NCBI GenBank assembly: GCA_027313705.1
Contig: DAHVDE010000058.1
Location: forward strand, 1-64,000
Reading direction: 5' to 3'
Length of the DNA stretch: 64,000 bases
From: Actinomycetota bacterium
GTDB taxonomy: Bacteria > Actinomycetota > Actinomycetes > Streptosporangiales > Streptosporangiaceae
Shown here: one piece after another, positions 42,900 through 52,723 of the stretch
How positions within the stretch are numbered: the first letter of the stretch is position 1
Layout: every line of letters begins with the position of its first letter
Translations under genes and position numbers: made by a program
Notes under the pieces: generated by a model
What the model was told of the DNA's origin: nothing
Database searches by the model: none
What the model saw: only the letters and a program-made list of their open reading frames with translations

Positions 42900-44569
42900 T
42901 AGGCCAGCGGGCTCCCCTCGGTGGTGTCAGGTGGCGGAGGCACCTGACGGGTGATGCTTTCCTTCTCGATCTCGGACTCGCCGGCCGGCTTGACATGTTC
43001 CTCGATGATCAGCAACTGGCCGTCGCTGGTCTCGAAGCCGCGGCGGAAGTTGTCGATCGCGTCCTTGAGCGCCGTCGCGGTGTCGTCGGAAAGCTCGCCA
43101 GTCTCCCTGATCGCGTCGAAGATGCCTGCGTGCTCCCGGCCAAGGTAGTCGAGGAATTCCGTCTCGAACCTGCCGACGTCGCCGATCGGCACGTCGTCGA
43201 TCTGGCCCGTAGTTCCGGCCCAGACTGAAACCACTTCTCTTTCGACGGGGAACGGGCTGTACTGGGCCTGCTTGAGCAACTCGACTAGCCGTGCGCCGCG
43301 GTCAAGCTGGGCGCGGGAGGCCGCGTCCAGGTCGGAGGCGAAGGCCGCGAAAGCCTCGAGGTCGCGGAATTGGGAAAGACCGAGGCGAAGCGTGCCCGAT
43401 ACCTTCTTCATGGCCTTGACCTGGGCGTTACCGCCGACTCTTGACACCGAGATACCGACGTTGATGGCCGGCCTGACCCCGGAGTTGAACAGGTCGGTCT
43501 CCAGGAAGATCTGGCCGTCGGTGATCGAGATGACGTTGGTGGGGATGTACGCGGAGACGTCGTTGCCCTTGGTCTCGATGATCGGCAGGCCGGTCATCGA
43601 GCCGCCGCCAAGCTCGTCTGAGAGCTTCGCGCAGCGCTCGAGCAGCCGTGAGTGCAGGTAGAAGACGTCACCGGGATAGGCCTCACGGCCAGGCGGCCGG
43701 CGCAGCAGCAGCGAGATCGCACGGTATGCCTCAGCCTGCTTGGTCAGGTCGTCGAAGATGATCAGCGCGTGCTTGCCCTGGTACATCCAGTGCTGGCCGA
43801 TCGCGGAACCTGTGTAAGGCGCGATGTACTTGTAGCCGGACGGGTCAGAGGCGGGAGCCGCCACGATCGTCGTGTACGCCATCGCGCCCGCGTCTTCAAG
43901 TGACTGCCTGACCTGCGCGATCGTCGATCCCTTCTGGCCGATCGCGACGTAAATGCAGCGGACCTGGCGAGCCGGGTCACCCGACTCCCAGTTGGAGCGC
44001 TGGTTGATGATCGTGTCGATCGCGATCGCGGTCTTGCCTGTCTGCCGGTCGCCGATGATCAGCTGCCGCTGGCCGCGGCCGATCGCGGTCATGGCGTCGA
44101 TCGCCTTAATGCCGGTCTGGAGCGGCTCCTTCACCGGCTGGCGCTGAACCACGGTGGGTGCCTGAAGCTCAAGCGCGCGCAGGGTGGTGTTCTCGATCGG
44201 GCCCTGGCCGTCGAGCGGCTCGCCTAGCGGTCCGACCACGCGGCCAAGGAATGCGTCACCGACAGGGACGGAAAGCACCTCGCCGGTACGCTTGACCCGC
44301 TGGCCCTCCTCGATCTTGCTGAAGTCACCGAGGATGACGACGCCGATCTCGCGGACGTCGAGGTTAAGCGCGATACCGCGAGTTCCGTCCTCGAACTCAA
44401 GTAGCTCATTGGCCATCGCCGATGGCAGACCCTCGATCCTGGCGATGCCGTCGCCGCACTCGACGACGACGCCGATCTCTTCTGTGGTGGCGCCGGCCGG
44501 CTCGTACTGCTCGACGAACCGCGCCAGAGCGTCCCTGATCTCATCGGGCCGGATGGTCAGTTCGGTCAT
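42899..44569 (-). CDS. atpA: ATP synthase F1 alpha subunit
   Basis: 556-residue non-catalytic nucleotide-binding subunit. Walker [36 protein letters not shown], and [20 protein letters not shown] are visible. A longer than usual C-terminal tail ([18 protein letters not shown] and a Pro-rich end) is typical of actinobacteria. Confidence 0.97.
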
Positions 44570-44652
44570 CTTCCTCGTGTCCTTCTCGTCTGGTTACGGC
44601 TCGTCTGATGGTGCGAAACGGCCGGCTTGTCTGTCATGTCAGGCATCTTGGA

Positions 44653-45471
44653 TCAGGCCGCCAGCTCGCGCCGCACGGCTGCCAGCCGACTCAGGGCGCT
44701 GCCGTTGATCAGCTCGTCGCCGATCTTTACCGTCATGCCGCCGACCAGCTCGGGATCGAGCACCACGTTCAGATGAACGTCGTGCCCGTAAGCCGCGCTG
44801 AGCGCCGCCACCAGCCTCGACCGCTGCCCGGTGCTCAGCGGTGCCACCACGTGCACCTCGGCGACCAGGCGCTGACGCAGATCAGCGGCCAGGCCGGCAT
44901 ATTCCTCCAGGCTGGTATCCACACTACGTCCGCGCGGGTACGCGGCGGCCTGGCTGATCAGCCTGAGCGATGGCGCGGCGACCTTGCCATCGAGCAGGTC
45001 AGTCACGATGCTGCGGCGCGCCTGCGCGGGCACGAACTGGTTGGCGAGTGCGTAACGCAGGCCAGGATTGCCGCCGACGATGCGGCCGAACCTGAACAGC
45101 TCGTCCTCGACCTCGTCGAGCGTGCCGTCGGAGTTGGCCGCGGTGCAGACGGCAAGCACGGCGAGCTGCTCAGTAGCGTCGACCAGGTCACCCGGCTGGG
45201 ACCACCGCTCCTGCGCCAGCCCCGCCACCTGCTCGACCGCCTGAGCCGACACCCGGCCGCTCAGCAGCATCGCAGCCAGCCCGGCACGGGCCGACCCCGC
45301 GATGGTGGGGTCGGACAGGTTCCTGCGCACCGAGGGCTCACGGTCGAGCAGCCCGGTGATCGCGAACAACTCATCACCCAGGCCGGCCGCCTGCGCCGAG
45401 GTGCCGCCGGACAGTGCGCCGGCCAGGCGTTCCTTGGCCGCGGCGAGCGAAGCCCTGCTTGCGCCTCTCAT
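44653..45471 (-). CDS. atpH: ATP synthase F1 delta subunit
   Basis: 272-residue peripheral-stalk subunit, long as in many actinomycetes. C-terminal OSCP signature VVLDPELVGGMTVKIGDELINGS. The ATG overlaps the atpF stop by four bases (ATGA). An 83-base gap, the largest within the F1 genes, separates it from atpA. Confidence 0.94.
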   Translation of the reverse strand: MRGASRASLAAAKERLAGALSGGTSAQAAGLGDELFAITGLLDREPSVRRNLSDPTIAGSARAGLAAMLLSGRVSAQAVEQVAGLAQERWSQPGDLVDATEQLAVLAVCTAANSDGTLDEVEDELFRFGRIVGGNPGLRYALANQFVPAQARRSIVTDLLDGKVAAPSLRLISQAAAYPRGRSVDTSLEEYAGLAADLRQRLVAEVHVVAPLSTGQRSRLVAALSAAYGHDVHLNVVLDPELVGGMTVKIGDELINGSALSRLAAVRRELAA

Positions 45472-46016
45472 CGCGCGGCGGCCCTCGCAGACGTCTCGCT
45501 GTCAAGCTCATCGAGGAACCGGTCGACCATGCGGCTCTGCCTGGCTTCGTCGGCGAGCGACTCGCCCACGATCTTGCTGGCCAGTTCCACCGCCATGGCG
45601 CCGACCTCGGACCGCAGCGCGATCAGCGCCTGCTGCCGGTCAGCCTGGATCTGAGCGTTCGCCGCGTCGATGATGCGCTGCTTCTCCGCCACGCCGTCGG
45701 CCCTGCCCTTTGCCACGATCTGAGCGGCCTCCTCCTTGGCCGCCTCGCGCAACCTGGCGGCCTCGTGCCTGGCGTCGGCGAGTTGCGCCCGGTACTCGGC
45801 GAGCACCCGGTCAGCTTCTTGCTGCGTCTCGTCGGCCTTCTTCAGGCCGCCTTCGATGGCCTCCGTCCGCTCGGAAAGCGTCTGGTTGATCCGCGGCATC
45901 AGCACCCGCGCGAGCAGGATGAACACGATCAGGAAGGCGATCGTGCCGATGATGAACTCAGGCCAGTGCGGGATGAGCGGATTCGGGCTACTGGCGGCCA
46001 GGTAAGTTGCCGGCAT
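45468..46016 (-). CDS. atpF: ATP synthase Fo b subunit
   Basis: 182 residues: one N-terminal membrane helix (FIIGTIAFLIVFILLARVLM) followed by a long charged helix (EGGLKKADETQQEADRVLAEYRAQLADARHEAARL) that dimerises as the peripheral stalk. Overlaps atpH by four bases. Confidence 0.95.
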   Translation of the reverse strand: MPATYLAASSPNPLIPHWPEFIIGTIAFLIVFILLARVLMPRINQTLSERTEAIEGGLKKADETQQEADRVLAEYRAQLADARHEAARLREAAKEEAAQIVAKGRADGVAEKQRIIDAANAQIQADRQQALIALRSEVGAMAVELASKIVGESLADEARQSRMVDRFLDELDSETSARAAAR

Positions 46017-46041
46017 CTCTACTGCTCCTTGCCGTCAGATG

Positions 46042-46428
<387 letters not shown>

Positions 46429-46440
46429 CTACCGCCCATC

Positions 46441-47280
46441 TCAGTGCTCCGCTTCCAGGGAGCCGCCGATGTACTGCGCGGTCAAGATCGTGAAAATGTA
46501 GGCCTGAAGTGCCTGGATCAGCAGCTCGAAGGCGGTAAGCACGATCGTCAGGATGAACGAGGTCGCGCTCCACAGCAATCCGATCCCTGAGCTGAGCAGG
46601 TACCAGGTAGCCAGCGTGAACACCAGCAGCAGGATGTGCCCGGCGAACATGTTGGCGAACAACCGGACAGCCAGCGTGAACGGCCGGACGATGGTGTACT
46701 GCAATATCTCGACCGGAGCCAGGATGAGCAGGATGCCGACCGGCACTCCACGGGGGATCATGTTGCGGAAATAGCCGCCGAGGCCCTGGTTCTTGATGCC
46801 GATGTAGTTGTAGGTCCCGTACACCATTAGCATCAGGCAGGCGGGGAAGGCGATCTCCGACATCGGCGGGAACTGCGCTGCCGGGATGATCTCCATGATG
46901 TTCATGATCCAGATGAAGAAGAACAGCGAGACCAGGAAGGGCAGGTAGTTGTCGCCCTTCTTGCCCATCATCGGCCGCAGGATCTGGTCCCTGACGAAGA
47001 AGATGCCGATCTCGGCGAGGTTCTGCACCCCCCGCGGCACCAGTTTCGGCTTGGAGAACGCACTCCAGAAGAACACGACTACGATGACCGCGCAGATGCA
47101 GGCGAGCAGCATCGGCTTGTTAAAGGTGAAGGAGCCGATCCGGAACAGCGCGCCGTAGGTGAAACTGGCCGGGTAGCCCGGCGCCGGATAGCCGCAATGA
47201 CTAGACGAACCGAGATGTGAGTTCGTCTCGTTGCAGGCGAACTTGCCGGCGGCGAACAAGTCAGCGGCCAACTCGGCCAC
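46441..47280 (-). CDS. atpB: ATP synthase Fo a subunit
   Basis: 279-residue membrane subunit with about five helices. Essential Arg in RPFTLAVRLFANMFAGHILL, and C-terminal ALQAYIFTILTAQYIGGSLE. NLAEIGIFFVRDQILRPMMGKKGDNYLPFLVSLFFFIWIMN precedes it. The start (GTG 47280) is uncertain: AGG is immediately next to it, and the first 30 residues are poorly conserved. A 206-base gap separates it from the upstream AtpZ gene. Confidence 0.94.
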   Translation of the reverse strand: MAELAADLFAAGKFACNETNSHLGSSSHCGYPAPGYPASFTYGALFRIGSFTFNKPMLLACICAVIVVVFFWSAFSKPKLVPRGVQNLAEIGIFFVRDQILRPMMGKKGDNYLPFLVSLFFFIWIMNIMEIIPAAQFPPMSEIAFPACLMLMVYGTYNYIGIKNQGLGGYFRNMIPRGVPVGILLILAPVEILQYTIVRPFTLAVRLFANMFAGHILLLVFTLATWYLLSSGIGLLWSATSFILTIVLTAFELLIQALQAYIFTILTAQYIGGSLEAEH

Positions 47281-47487
47281 CTCCAGGCCCGCGCTTGCGC
47301 GCGAGGTCGGTCAACGCCACGTCGTGGTTCCTTCCCATCGGTACGCCCCTGCCGGGCGACGCCGGCGGCTGAAAGCGCCAGGCGGCCAGGTGAGCGTAAC
47401 CGGACGTCTTGAATCCCCGCACAGCGGGGTGTACTTGAGATGAAACTGTGCTGTAACTCGCCGGAAACCCGCTGGCCGGAAACTTGG

Positions 47488-47679
47488 TCACGACCGCCCG
47501 TACTTGTAGATGACCGCAAATACCCCGACCCCGAGCCCGGCCAGCATGCCGAGCGGGAACAAGACAGAAATGTGCGTCCAGTGCCCGATCAGCCAGCCGA
47601 CTGCACCGTAGAAGGCCATCCCCGAGATCAGGTACCCGAAGATCGACCAGCCGGCATTCTGCGAGCCATCCTGCGTCAT
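47488..47679 (-). CDS. AtpZ/AtpI-like small membrane protein
   Basis: 63 residues forming two membrane helices: SIFGYLISGMAFYGAVGWLIGHW and SVLFPLGMLAGLGVGVFAVIYKYG. This is the size and layout of AtpZ, which with AtpI helps assemble the c-ring or import Mg2+/Ca2+. The ATG at 47679 is used; an adjacent GTG at 47682 is also possible. Lies between atpI and atpB. Confidence 0.75.
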   Translation of the reverse strand: MTQDGSQNAGWSIFGYLISGMAFYGAVGWLIGHWTHISVLFPLGMLAGLGVGVFAVIYKYGRS

Positions 47680-47716
47680 CACGCCTGGCCCCGCTCCCGC
47701 AGTCCCCCACGGCTCA

Positions 47717-48118
47717 TCACCGTCCGGAGGGTTCTACGTAGGGCGTCTTGAGGCGCATAGACCAGAAGACCTGTGACGCCGACCAGGCCAGAATGCAGAC
47801 AAGCGCGGTAAGGCCGAACATTCGCGAATTGAAGGCCGTGGTTCCCGCGAATCTCGTCACGAAGAACAGGAGCAGCAGTATCTTGAGGATGTAGGTAGTC
47901 ATCGCGGTGATCATCATCGCCTGCGGGCTCTTGCGAGCGGCCCGGCCGACGGCGAAGACGCTGATCCCGAAGAACACGGCCACCAGCGCGATGCCGAGCA
48001 CCGCGCCAATGAGGCCCTTCGAGCCGCCGATGGCCAGGCTGATGACTATCATGACCGCGCCGAGCGCCGCCGTCGTGAGAACCGACCGGCGGACGATCTG
48101 GGCGTAGTTCGCCAGCAT
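47717..48118 (-). CDS. atpI: ATP synthase I-like membrane protein
   Basis: 133 residues with four predicted helices (VLTTAALGAVMIVISLAIG, LIGAVLGIALVAVFFGISVFAVG, MMITAMTTYILKILLLLFFVTRF, FGLTALVCILAWSASQVFWSMRL), the layout of AtpI, which aids c-ring assembly. First gene of the atp operon on this strand. Confidence 0.85.
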   Translation of the reverse strand: MLANYAQIVRRSVLTTAALGAVMIVISLAIGGSKGLIGAVLGIALVAVFFGISVFAVGRAARKSPQAMMITAMTTYILKILLLLFFVTRFAGTTAFNSRMFGLTALVCILAWSASQVFWSMRLKTPYVEPSGR

Positions 48119-48531
48119 CGCTATCAGACTCCGGAGGAACTGGCCGGCGGCCGGGTCGGCCTACCGGTACGAACTCAAGCGTGGTGTCGGTGACACTACG
48201 TCACCTGCTCGCGCAGGCAGTTAACTCCTGCACTATCAGGCGAGCGAAACGTATCACGAGCCTTGCCGCAGACTACAGCCGCCTGCTCGTGAAAGATATC
48301 ACAAGCTCTCCGGCCTTGGGCTCACCAGGTTACCGAACGTGACGTAACCCTCCGATACAGCCGGCGTACCGGGTCCGGCTACCCAATCCCGCCCCGCGAG
48401 GAGCGCTAAGCCTAAGACGCGGTCGCGCGCGGCGTGGACTGGCGGACAGGTGCCCGATGATCATCAGGACGGGGCCGGCGACGCTGACACCTGCAGCGCG
48501 CTGAGCCTGCCGATCGCAGGCGAAGGGACGA
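48119..48531. other. Upstream region of the atp operon
   Basis: 413 bases between the wecA-like stop and the atpI start, no credible gene. It should contain the atp promoter; a Rex/CRP-like dyad lies at 48287-48302. Confidence 0.5.
48287..48302 (-). promoter_or_regulatory. Rex/CRP-like dyad upstream of atpI
   Basis: On the minus strand TGTGATATCTTTCACG, a TGTGA-N6-TCAC(A/G) dyad, about 170 bases before the atpI start. It fits the CRP-type consensus and partly the Rex consensus (TGTGAACNNNTTCACA). Rex, which senses NADH/NAD+, is known to control respiratory operons in Streptomyces. Confidence 0.4.
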
Positions 48532-50154
48532 CTAAGGAATGATCGAGCCCGAGGCTCTGGTGATTCGTGGCGGAGGTTCGCCGTCCGCCTGACCGGCGGC
48601 CGGAGGCAAGAGGTCAAAGCCGTCGCCCGACCGCGGCCTCCGCTCGATCCACTCCAGGCCCGTCCCCGCCTCGCCCGCCGCCAGCGCGGAACCGGCCACT
48701 GCGGCTCCCGGCACCGCGGACCCTGACGGCGCGGACCCTGACGGCGCGGACCCTGACGGCGCGGACCCTGATGGCGCGGACCCTGACGGTACTGAACCGG
48801 ATGGCGTGGTCTCGGTCGGCGTCGTCTGAAGGTGTGGCGGCGACTCGGGCCGGTTCCCGGATTGCCGCCCGTCTTGCCAGGTGAGAACGCCAAGCAGGTC
48901 AGGCTTGGTCTCCTCATGTACCTGACCTGGCGAAGTCACGGGAGCAGTCGGGACCGGGGCGGCTGGCACCCGTGGCGGTGATTCCCTGGGCGCGGGAGCG
49001 GCGGTTGCCTGGCGGGCGGGCACGGGTGCCTTACCACGGTCCCACCAGCGCAGCCTGGGAATCGACAACAGCACGAGCACCAGCATGGCGAACAGCGTGA
49101 TACCAGCCAGGATCAGCAAAGGCGTGGCAAGGATCGACAACCCGACGACTGCGCTGGCGAACAAGATGGCCCAGGCGTACAAGATCAGCACGCTCGACCG
49201 GTGCGAGTGCCCGATGTCGAGCATCCGGTGGTGCAGGTGCTTGCGGTCGGGCGCGAGCGGAGAAAGACCTGCCCTGGTGCGTCTGACTACGGCCCGCAGC
49301 AGGTCGGTGTAGGGAATGACCATGACCGCCGCTGGCAGCAGGAACGGGAGGATCTCCGCGTACCTGTTGGCCGAATGGCTCAGGTCGGTGGGATCGAGTT
49401 GCGAGATCGCCGAGATCGGAATGTAGGCGAGCAGGAGACCGAGCAGCATCGATCCTGTATCGCCCATGAAGATCCGGGCCGGATAGAAGTTATGCGGCAA
49501 GAACCCGATGCAGGCACCGACGAGCAGTATCGCCGCCAGGGCGGGCACGGCCTCCACCGGGATCGCCAGCCGCGGAGTGGTGACCCTGGTCAGCGAGTAG
49601 TAGTAGAAGAAGAACGAGAGGGCCGCGATACAGACGATGCCCGCCGCTAGGCCGTCGAGGCCGTCGATGAAATTGACGGCGTTGATGGTAGCGACGATCA
49701 GGACGATCGTGAGGACGACGCCCTCGTTATGGGTCAGGTCGAACACGCCCTCTTTCGGAAGCGGGAACGTGGAAAGCAGGGCACCGTTAGCGACCAGAAC
49801 GCCGGCCGCGGCGATCTGACCGGCCAGCTTGGCGATCGAGTTCAGGTCGTACTTGTCGTCCATGATGCCGACGACCACGATCAGGCCACCGGCCAGGAGC
49901 AGGCCCTTGACCAGGCCGCTGCCCGCGATCACGGTGCGGAAAGGTACGAGTTCCGTCGCCACGATCAGTCCGGCGGCCACACCGAAGTACATGGCCAGCC
50001 CGCCCATGCGCGGGATCGGCTCGGCATGCACGTCGCGATCGCGGGTGGCAGGAACGGCCTTGATCTTGATGGCCAGTTTTCGTACCACAGGCGTCAGAAG
50101 GTAGGTGACCGCAGCGGTGACGAGCAGCGTCAGGAAGTACTCGTACTCACGCAC
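48532..50154 (-). CDS. WecA/MraY-family undecaprenyl-phosphate sugar-1-phosphate transferase
   Basis: 540 residues: a polytopic N-terminal two thirds (about ten helices) and a Pro/Ser-rich cytoplasmic tail. Active-site blocks: RMGGLAMYFG, VGIMDDKYDLNSIAKLAGQI (DDxxD-like), NFIDGLDGLAAG, and MGDTGSMLLG. It transfers a sugar phosphate (GlcNAc or similar) to decaprenyl/undecaprenyl phosphate to start a wall glycopolymer. The tail carries an SGSAP tandem repeat. Start GTG 50154. It sits between prmC and atpI, as in related genomes. Confidence 0.9.
   Translation of the reverse strand: MREYEYFLTLLVTAAVTYLLTPVVRKLAIKIKAVPATRDRDVHAEPIPRMGGLAMYFGVAAGLIVATELVPFRTVIAGSGLVKGLLLAGGLIVVVGIMDDKYDLNSIAKLAGQIAAAGVLVANGALLSTFPLPKEGVFDLTHNEGVVLTIVLIVATINAVNFIDGLDGLAAGIVCIAALSFFFYYYSLTRVTTPRLAIPVEAVPALAAILLVGACIGFLPHNFYPARIFMGDTGSMLLGLLLAYIPISAISQLDPTDLSHSANRYAEILPFLLPAAVMVIPYTDLLRAVVRRTRAGLSPLAPDRKHLHHRMLDIGHSHRSSVLILYAWAILFASAVVGLSILATPLLILAGITLFAMLVLVLLSIPRLRWWDRGKAPVPARQATAAPAPRESPPRVPAAPVPTAPVTSPGQVHEETKPDLLGVLTWQDGRQSGNRPESPPHLQTTPTETTPSGSVPSGSAPSGSAPSGSAPSGSAPSGSAVPGAAVAGSALAAGEAGTGLEWIERRPRSGDGFDLLPPAAGQADGEPPPRITRASGSIIP
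48713..48795 (-). repeat. 15-bp tandem repeat in the wecA-like gene
   Basis: Five to six 15-bp units of GGCGCGGACCCTGAC (plus strand) encode Ser-Gly-Ser-Ala-Pro repeats in the C-terminal tail. Several units are identical. Confidence 0.9.
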
Positions 50155-50244
50155 TGCGGCTCACCGGACCGAAGATGTCTCGCATCAAAGCCAACTCTAT
50201 GACACTGCGACGGGCGCGCAGGTTAGTAAGGCGGCTTGGTTTTG

Positions 50245-51105
50245 TCACGGCCAGGTCGCCGTAACGAAGCGGTCAAGGCCGGCCAGATCGGTGTGGTTAC
50301 GGGTCTGCCGCCAGCCGTTTTCTTCGGCGAATACCCAGTAAACCGAGGCCCCCTGCGGGGAGCCGTGCTCTACGGCAACCTGCCCGCCCGGCCGCAATAG
50401 CCGCCGCGCGACCCGCTCGACCACCCGGATAGCGTCAAGCCCGTCTTCGCCAGAGAACAACGCGGCGGTCGGCTCGTATTCGGCTACTTCAGGCGGCAGT
50501 TCCGCGCTTACCGGAATATAGGGCGGGTTGGCGATGACGAGATCAACGGTGCCGTTGAATTCGGTGAGGGCTGACTCGAAATCCCCTGAATGCAACCTCA
50601 CCCGGCCCGCCGTGTGCGGGGCGGCCGCCGCGCACCTGCTGATGTTCCGCTCGGTCCACGAACGGGCAAGCGGGTCGCCTTCCACGGCGTGCACCTGCGC
50701 TCTGGGCACCTCCTGGGCGATTGCCAGCGCGATAGCGCCCGAGCCGGTGCCGAGATCGGCGGCCACGGGCTCGGCTACGTCCATCTCCGTCAGCCGGTCG
50801 ATCGCCCAGCCCGTCATCACCTCCGTCTCTGGCCTGGGAACGAACACTCCAGGCCCGACCTCGAGGTCAAGGTAACGGAAGTACGCGACCCCCGTGATGT
50901 GCTGCAGTGGTTCCCTGGCCGCCCGCCTGGCCACGTCGTCCCAGAACCTGGGGTCGAAGTCGGCATCGGCGACCAGGTGCAGCCGGGTCCTGTGCACCTG
51001 GTGCCGGTGCGCGGCAAGTAGCTCGGCGTCGGTTCGCGGCGACTCGACGTCCGCCTCGGCCAGCCTGGTAACGGCAAGGCCGATCTCGCTCATCAGCAGG
51101 CTCAT
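50245..51105 (-). CDS. prmC: Release-factor glutamine methyltransferase
   Basis: 286-residue SAM-dependent enzyme that methylates the Gln of the GGQ motif in release factors. SAM motif ADLGTGSGAIALAIA and the catalytic NPPY in DLVIANPPYIPVSAEL, plus FVPRPETEVM. Its substrate gene prfA lies just upstream on the same strand with a 49-base gap. Confidence 0.95.
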   Translation of the reverse strand: MSLLMSEIGLAVTRLAEADVESPRTDAELLAAHRHQVHRTRLHLVADADFDPRFWDDVARRAAREPLQHITGVAYFRYLDLEVGPGVFVPRPETEVMTGWAIDRLTEMDVAEPVAADLGTGSGAIALAIAQEVPRAQVHAVEGDPLARSWTERNISRCAAAAPHTAGRVRLHSGDFESALTEFNGTVDLVIANPPYIPVSAELPPEVAEYEPTAALFSGEDGLDAIRVVERVARRLLRPGGQVAVEHGSPQGASVYWVFAEENGWRQTRNHTDLAGLDRFVTATWP

Positions 51106-51154
51106 TTGTCTGGTCGGTTGTCCCCGTCTGCAGGTTGCTCCGTCTGGTGACGGC

Positions 51155-52234
51155 CTACTGCGCGGCCGCCATCTTGTCGGCCCGGTCAGCGTCGATCAGC
51201 GCGCCGATTACGGCCTCAAGGTCGCCGTCCAGGACCTGATCAAGGTTATAGGCCTTGTAGCCCACCCTGTGATCAGATATCCGATTTTCCGGATAGTTGT
51301 AGGTGCGGACGCGCTGGGACCGGTCGACGGTCACGACCTGGCTGCGGCGCTCGGCAGCGGCAAGTGCTTCGGCTTCCTCCTGCGCCGCCGCGAGCAGTCG
51401 CGCCCGCAGGACGCGCAGCGCCGCTTCCTTGTTCTGGAGCTGGCTCTTTTCGTTCTGGCATGAAACCACGATGCCACTCGGCAAGTGGGTGATCCGAACC
51501 GCCGAGTCGGTAGTGTTCACGCTCTGCCCGCCTGGTCCCGAGGACCGGAAGACGTCAATGCGCAGATCGTTCGGGTCGATGCTGACCTCGACAGGGTCGG
51601 CCTCTGGCATGACTAGCACCCCGGCCGCCGAGGTGTGAATCCTTCCTTGCGACTCGGTGACAGGGACGCGCTGTACCCGGTGCACGCCGCCTTCGTACTT
51701 GAGCTGGCTCCAGGCGCCATCGGGCGTGCCCGCCAGCTTGCCCCGGCCGGCTGCCTTGACCGCGACGGTCACGTCCTTATAGCCGCCGAGCCCGGTGACG
51801 GTGGCATCGATTATCTCGGTCTTCCAGCCCTGCCGCTCGGCGAACCTCAGGTACATGCGCAGCAAGTCGCCCGCGAACAAAGCCGACTCCTCGCCGCCCT
51901 CCCCCGCCTTGACCTCGAGGATGACATCCTTGTCGTCGAGGGCGTCGCGGGGCACGAGCAGATGCTCGAGCCGCTCCTGAAGTTCGGCCTTGCGGCGGGC
52001 GAGCAGTTCGGCTTCCTGGGCGAAAGACGGGTCCTCGTCGGCTAGCTCGATGGCCGTCTGCTCGTCGTCGGTGACCTGCCGCCACTGCCGGTAAGCCTGG
52101 ACAATCGGGGTCAGCTCGCTGTAGCGCTTGCCAAGCGCCCTTGCCTTGTCCTGGTCGGCGTGCACCGCCGGATCGGCAAGGTCACCCTCAATCTGGGCAT
52201 GCTCAGACGCGAGGTCGGCAAGCCGCTCAAGCAT
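51155..52234 (-). CDS. prfA: Peptide chain release factor 1
   Basis: 359 residues. GGQ motif in [25 protein letters not shown]; the codon-recognition domain includes the PXT-like [20 protein letters not shown] segment. Terminates translation at UAA/UAG. Confidence 0.97.
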   Translation of the reverse strand: MLERLADLASEHAQIEGDLADPAVHADQDKARALGKRYSELTPIVQAYRQWRQVTDDEQTAIELADEDPSFAQEAELLARRKAELQERLEHLLVPRDALDDKDVILEVKAGEGGEESALFAGDLLRMYLRFAERQGWKTEIIDATVTGLGGYKDVTVAVKAAGRGKLAGTPDGAWSQLKYEGGVHRVQRVPVTESQGRIHTSAAGVLVMPEADPVEVSIDPNDLRIDVFRSSGPGGQSVNTTDSAVRITHLPSGIVVSCQNEKSQLQNKEAALRVLRARLLAAAQEEAEALAAAERRSQVVTVDRSQRVRTYNYPENRISDHRVGYKAYNLDQVLDGDLEAVIGALIDADRADKMAAAQ

Positions 52235-52372
52235 CGCTTACCTCCTGCCGCTGATTTTGATCACGTTGATCTTGTCCCGCGCGTCGCCCCGGTACGCCAC
52301 CTTCAGGGCGTGCCGGGGCGGGGGCAAATTTGCCGAGCTGAAGTAGTTAAGGCGACCGGCTGGGTAGCGGCG

Positions 52373-52594
52373 CTACTTGGCCTGGCTGCCCTGCTTGCCG
52401 AAGCGGCGCTCGAAGCGAGCGACCCGGCCGCCAGTGTCCAGGATCTTCTGCTTGCCGGTGTAGAACGGGTGGCAGTTCGAGCAGACGTCGGCATGGATCT
52501 CGCCGTTCCTGGCGGTGCTCCGGGTGGTAAAGGTGTTACCGCAGGTGCAGGTTACCGTCGTGGTGACGTACTGCGGGTGAATGTCTGACTTCAT
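52373..52594 (-). CDS. rpmE: Ribosomal protein L31 (zinc-containing type)
   Basis: 73 residues starting [23 protein letters not shown] and [21 protein letters not shown] supply the zinc ligands, so this is the C+ form, the one replaced under zinc starvation. Ribosome site AGGAGAG before ATG 52594. Upstream frame to 52678 is not used. Confidence 0.96.
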   Translation of the reverse strand: MKSDIHPQYVTTTVTCTCGNTFTTRSTARNGEIHADVCSNCHPFYTGKQKILDTGGRVARFERRFGKQGSQAK

Positions 52595-52723
52595 GTCTCT
52601 CTCCTGGTTCCGGCGGTCGCCGGGTCGCCGCAGTGCGCAGGCACCGCGGCGTGAACCGGAACCGCGCTTTCGGTGCACCAGTGTGCCACACCGATAACTG
52701 CCAGCGGGCTCTGGTGATTCCCG

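Noticed and set aside
48713-48795. Regular repeats that might be a CRISPR array
   Set aside because: Units are contiguous 15-mers without spacers and encode SGSAP in frame within a membrane enzyme.
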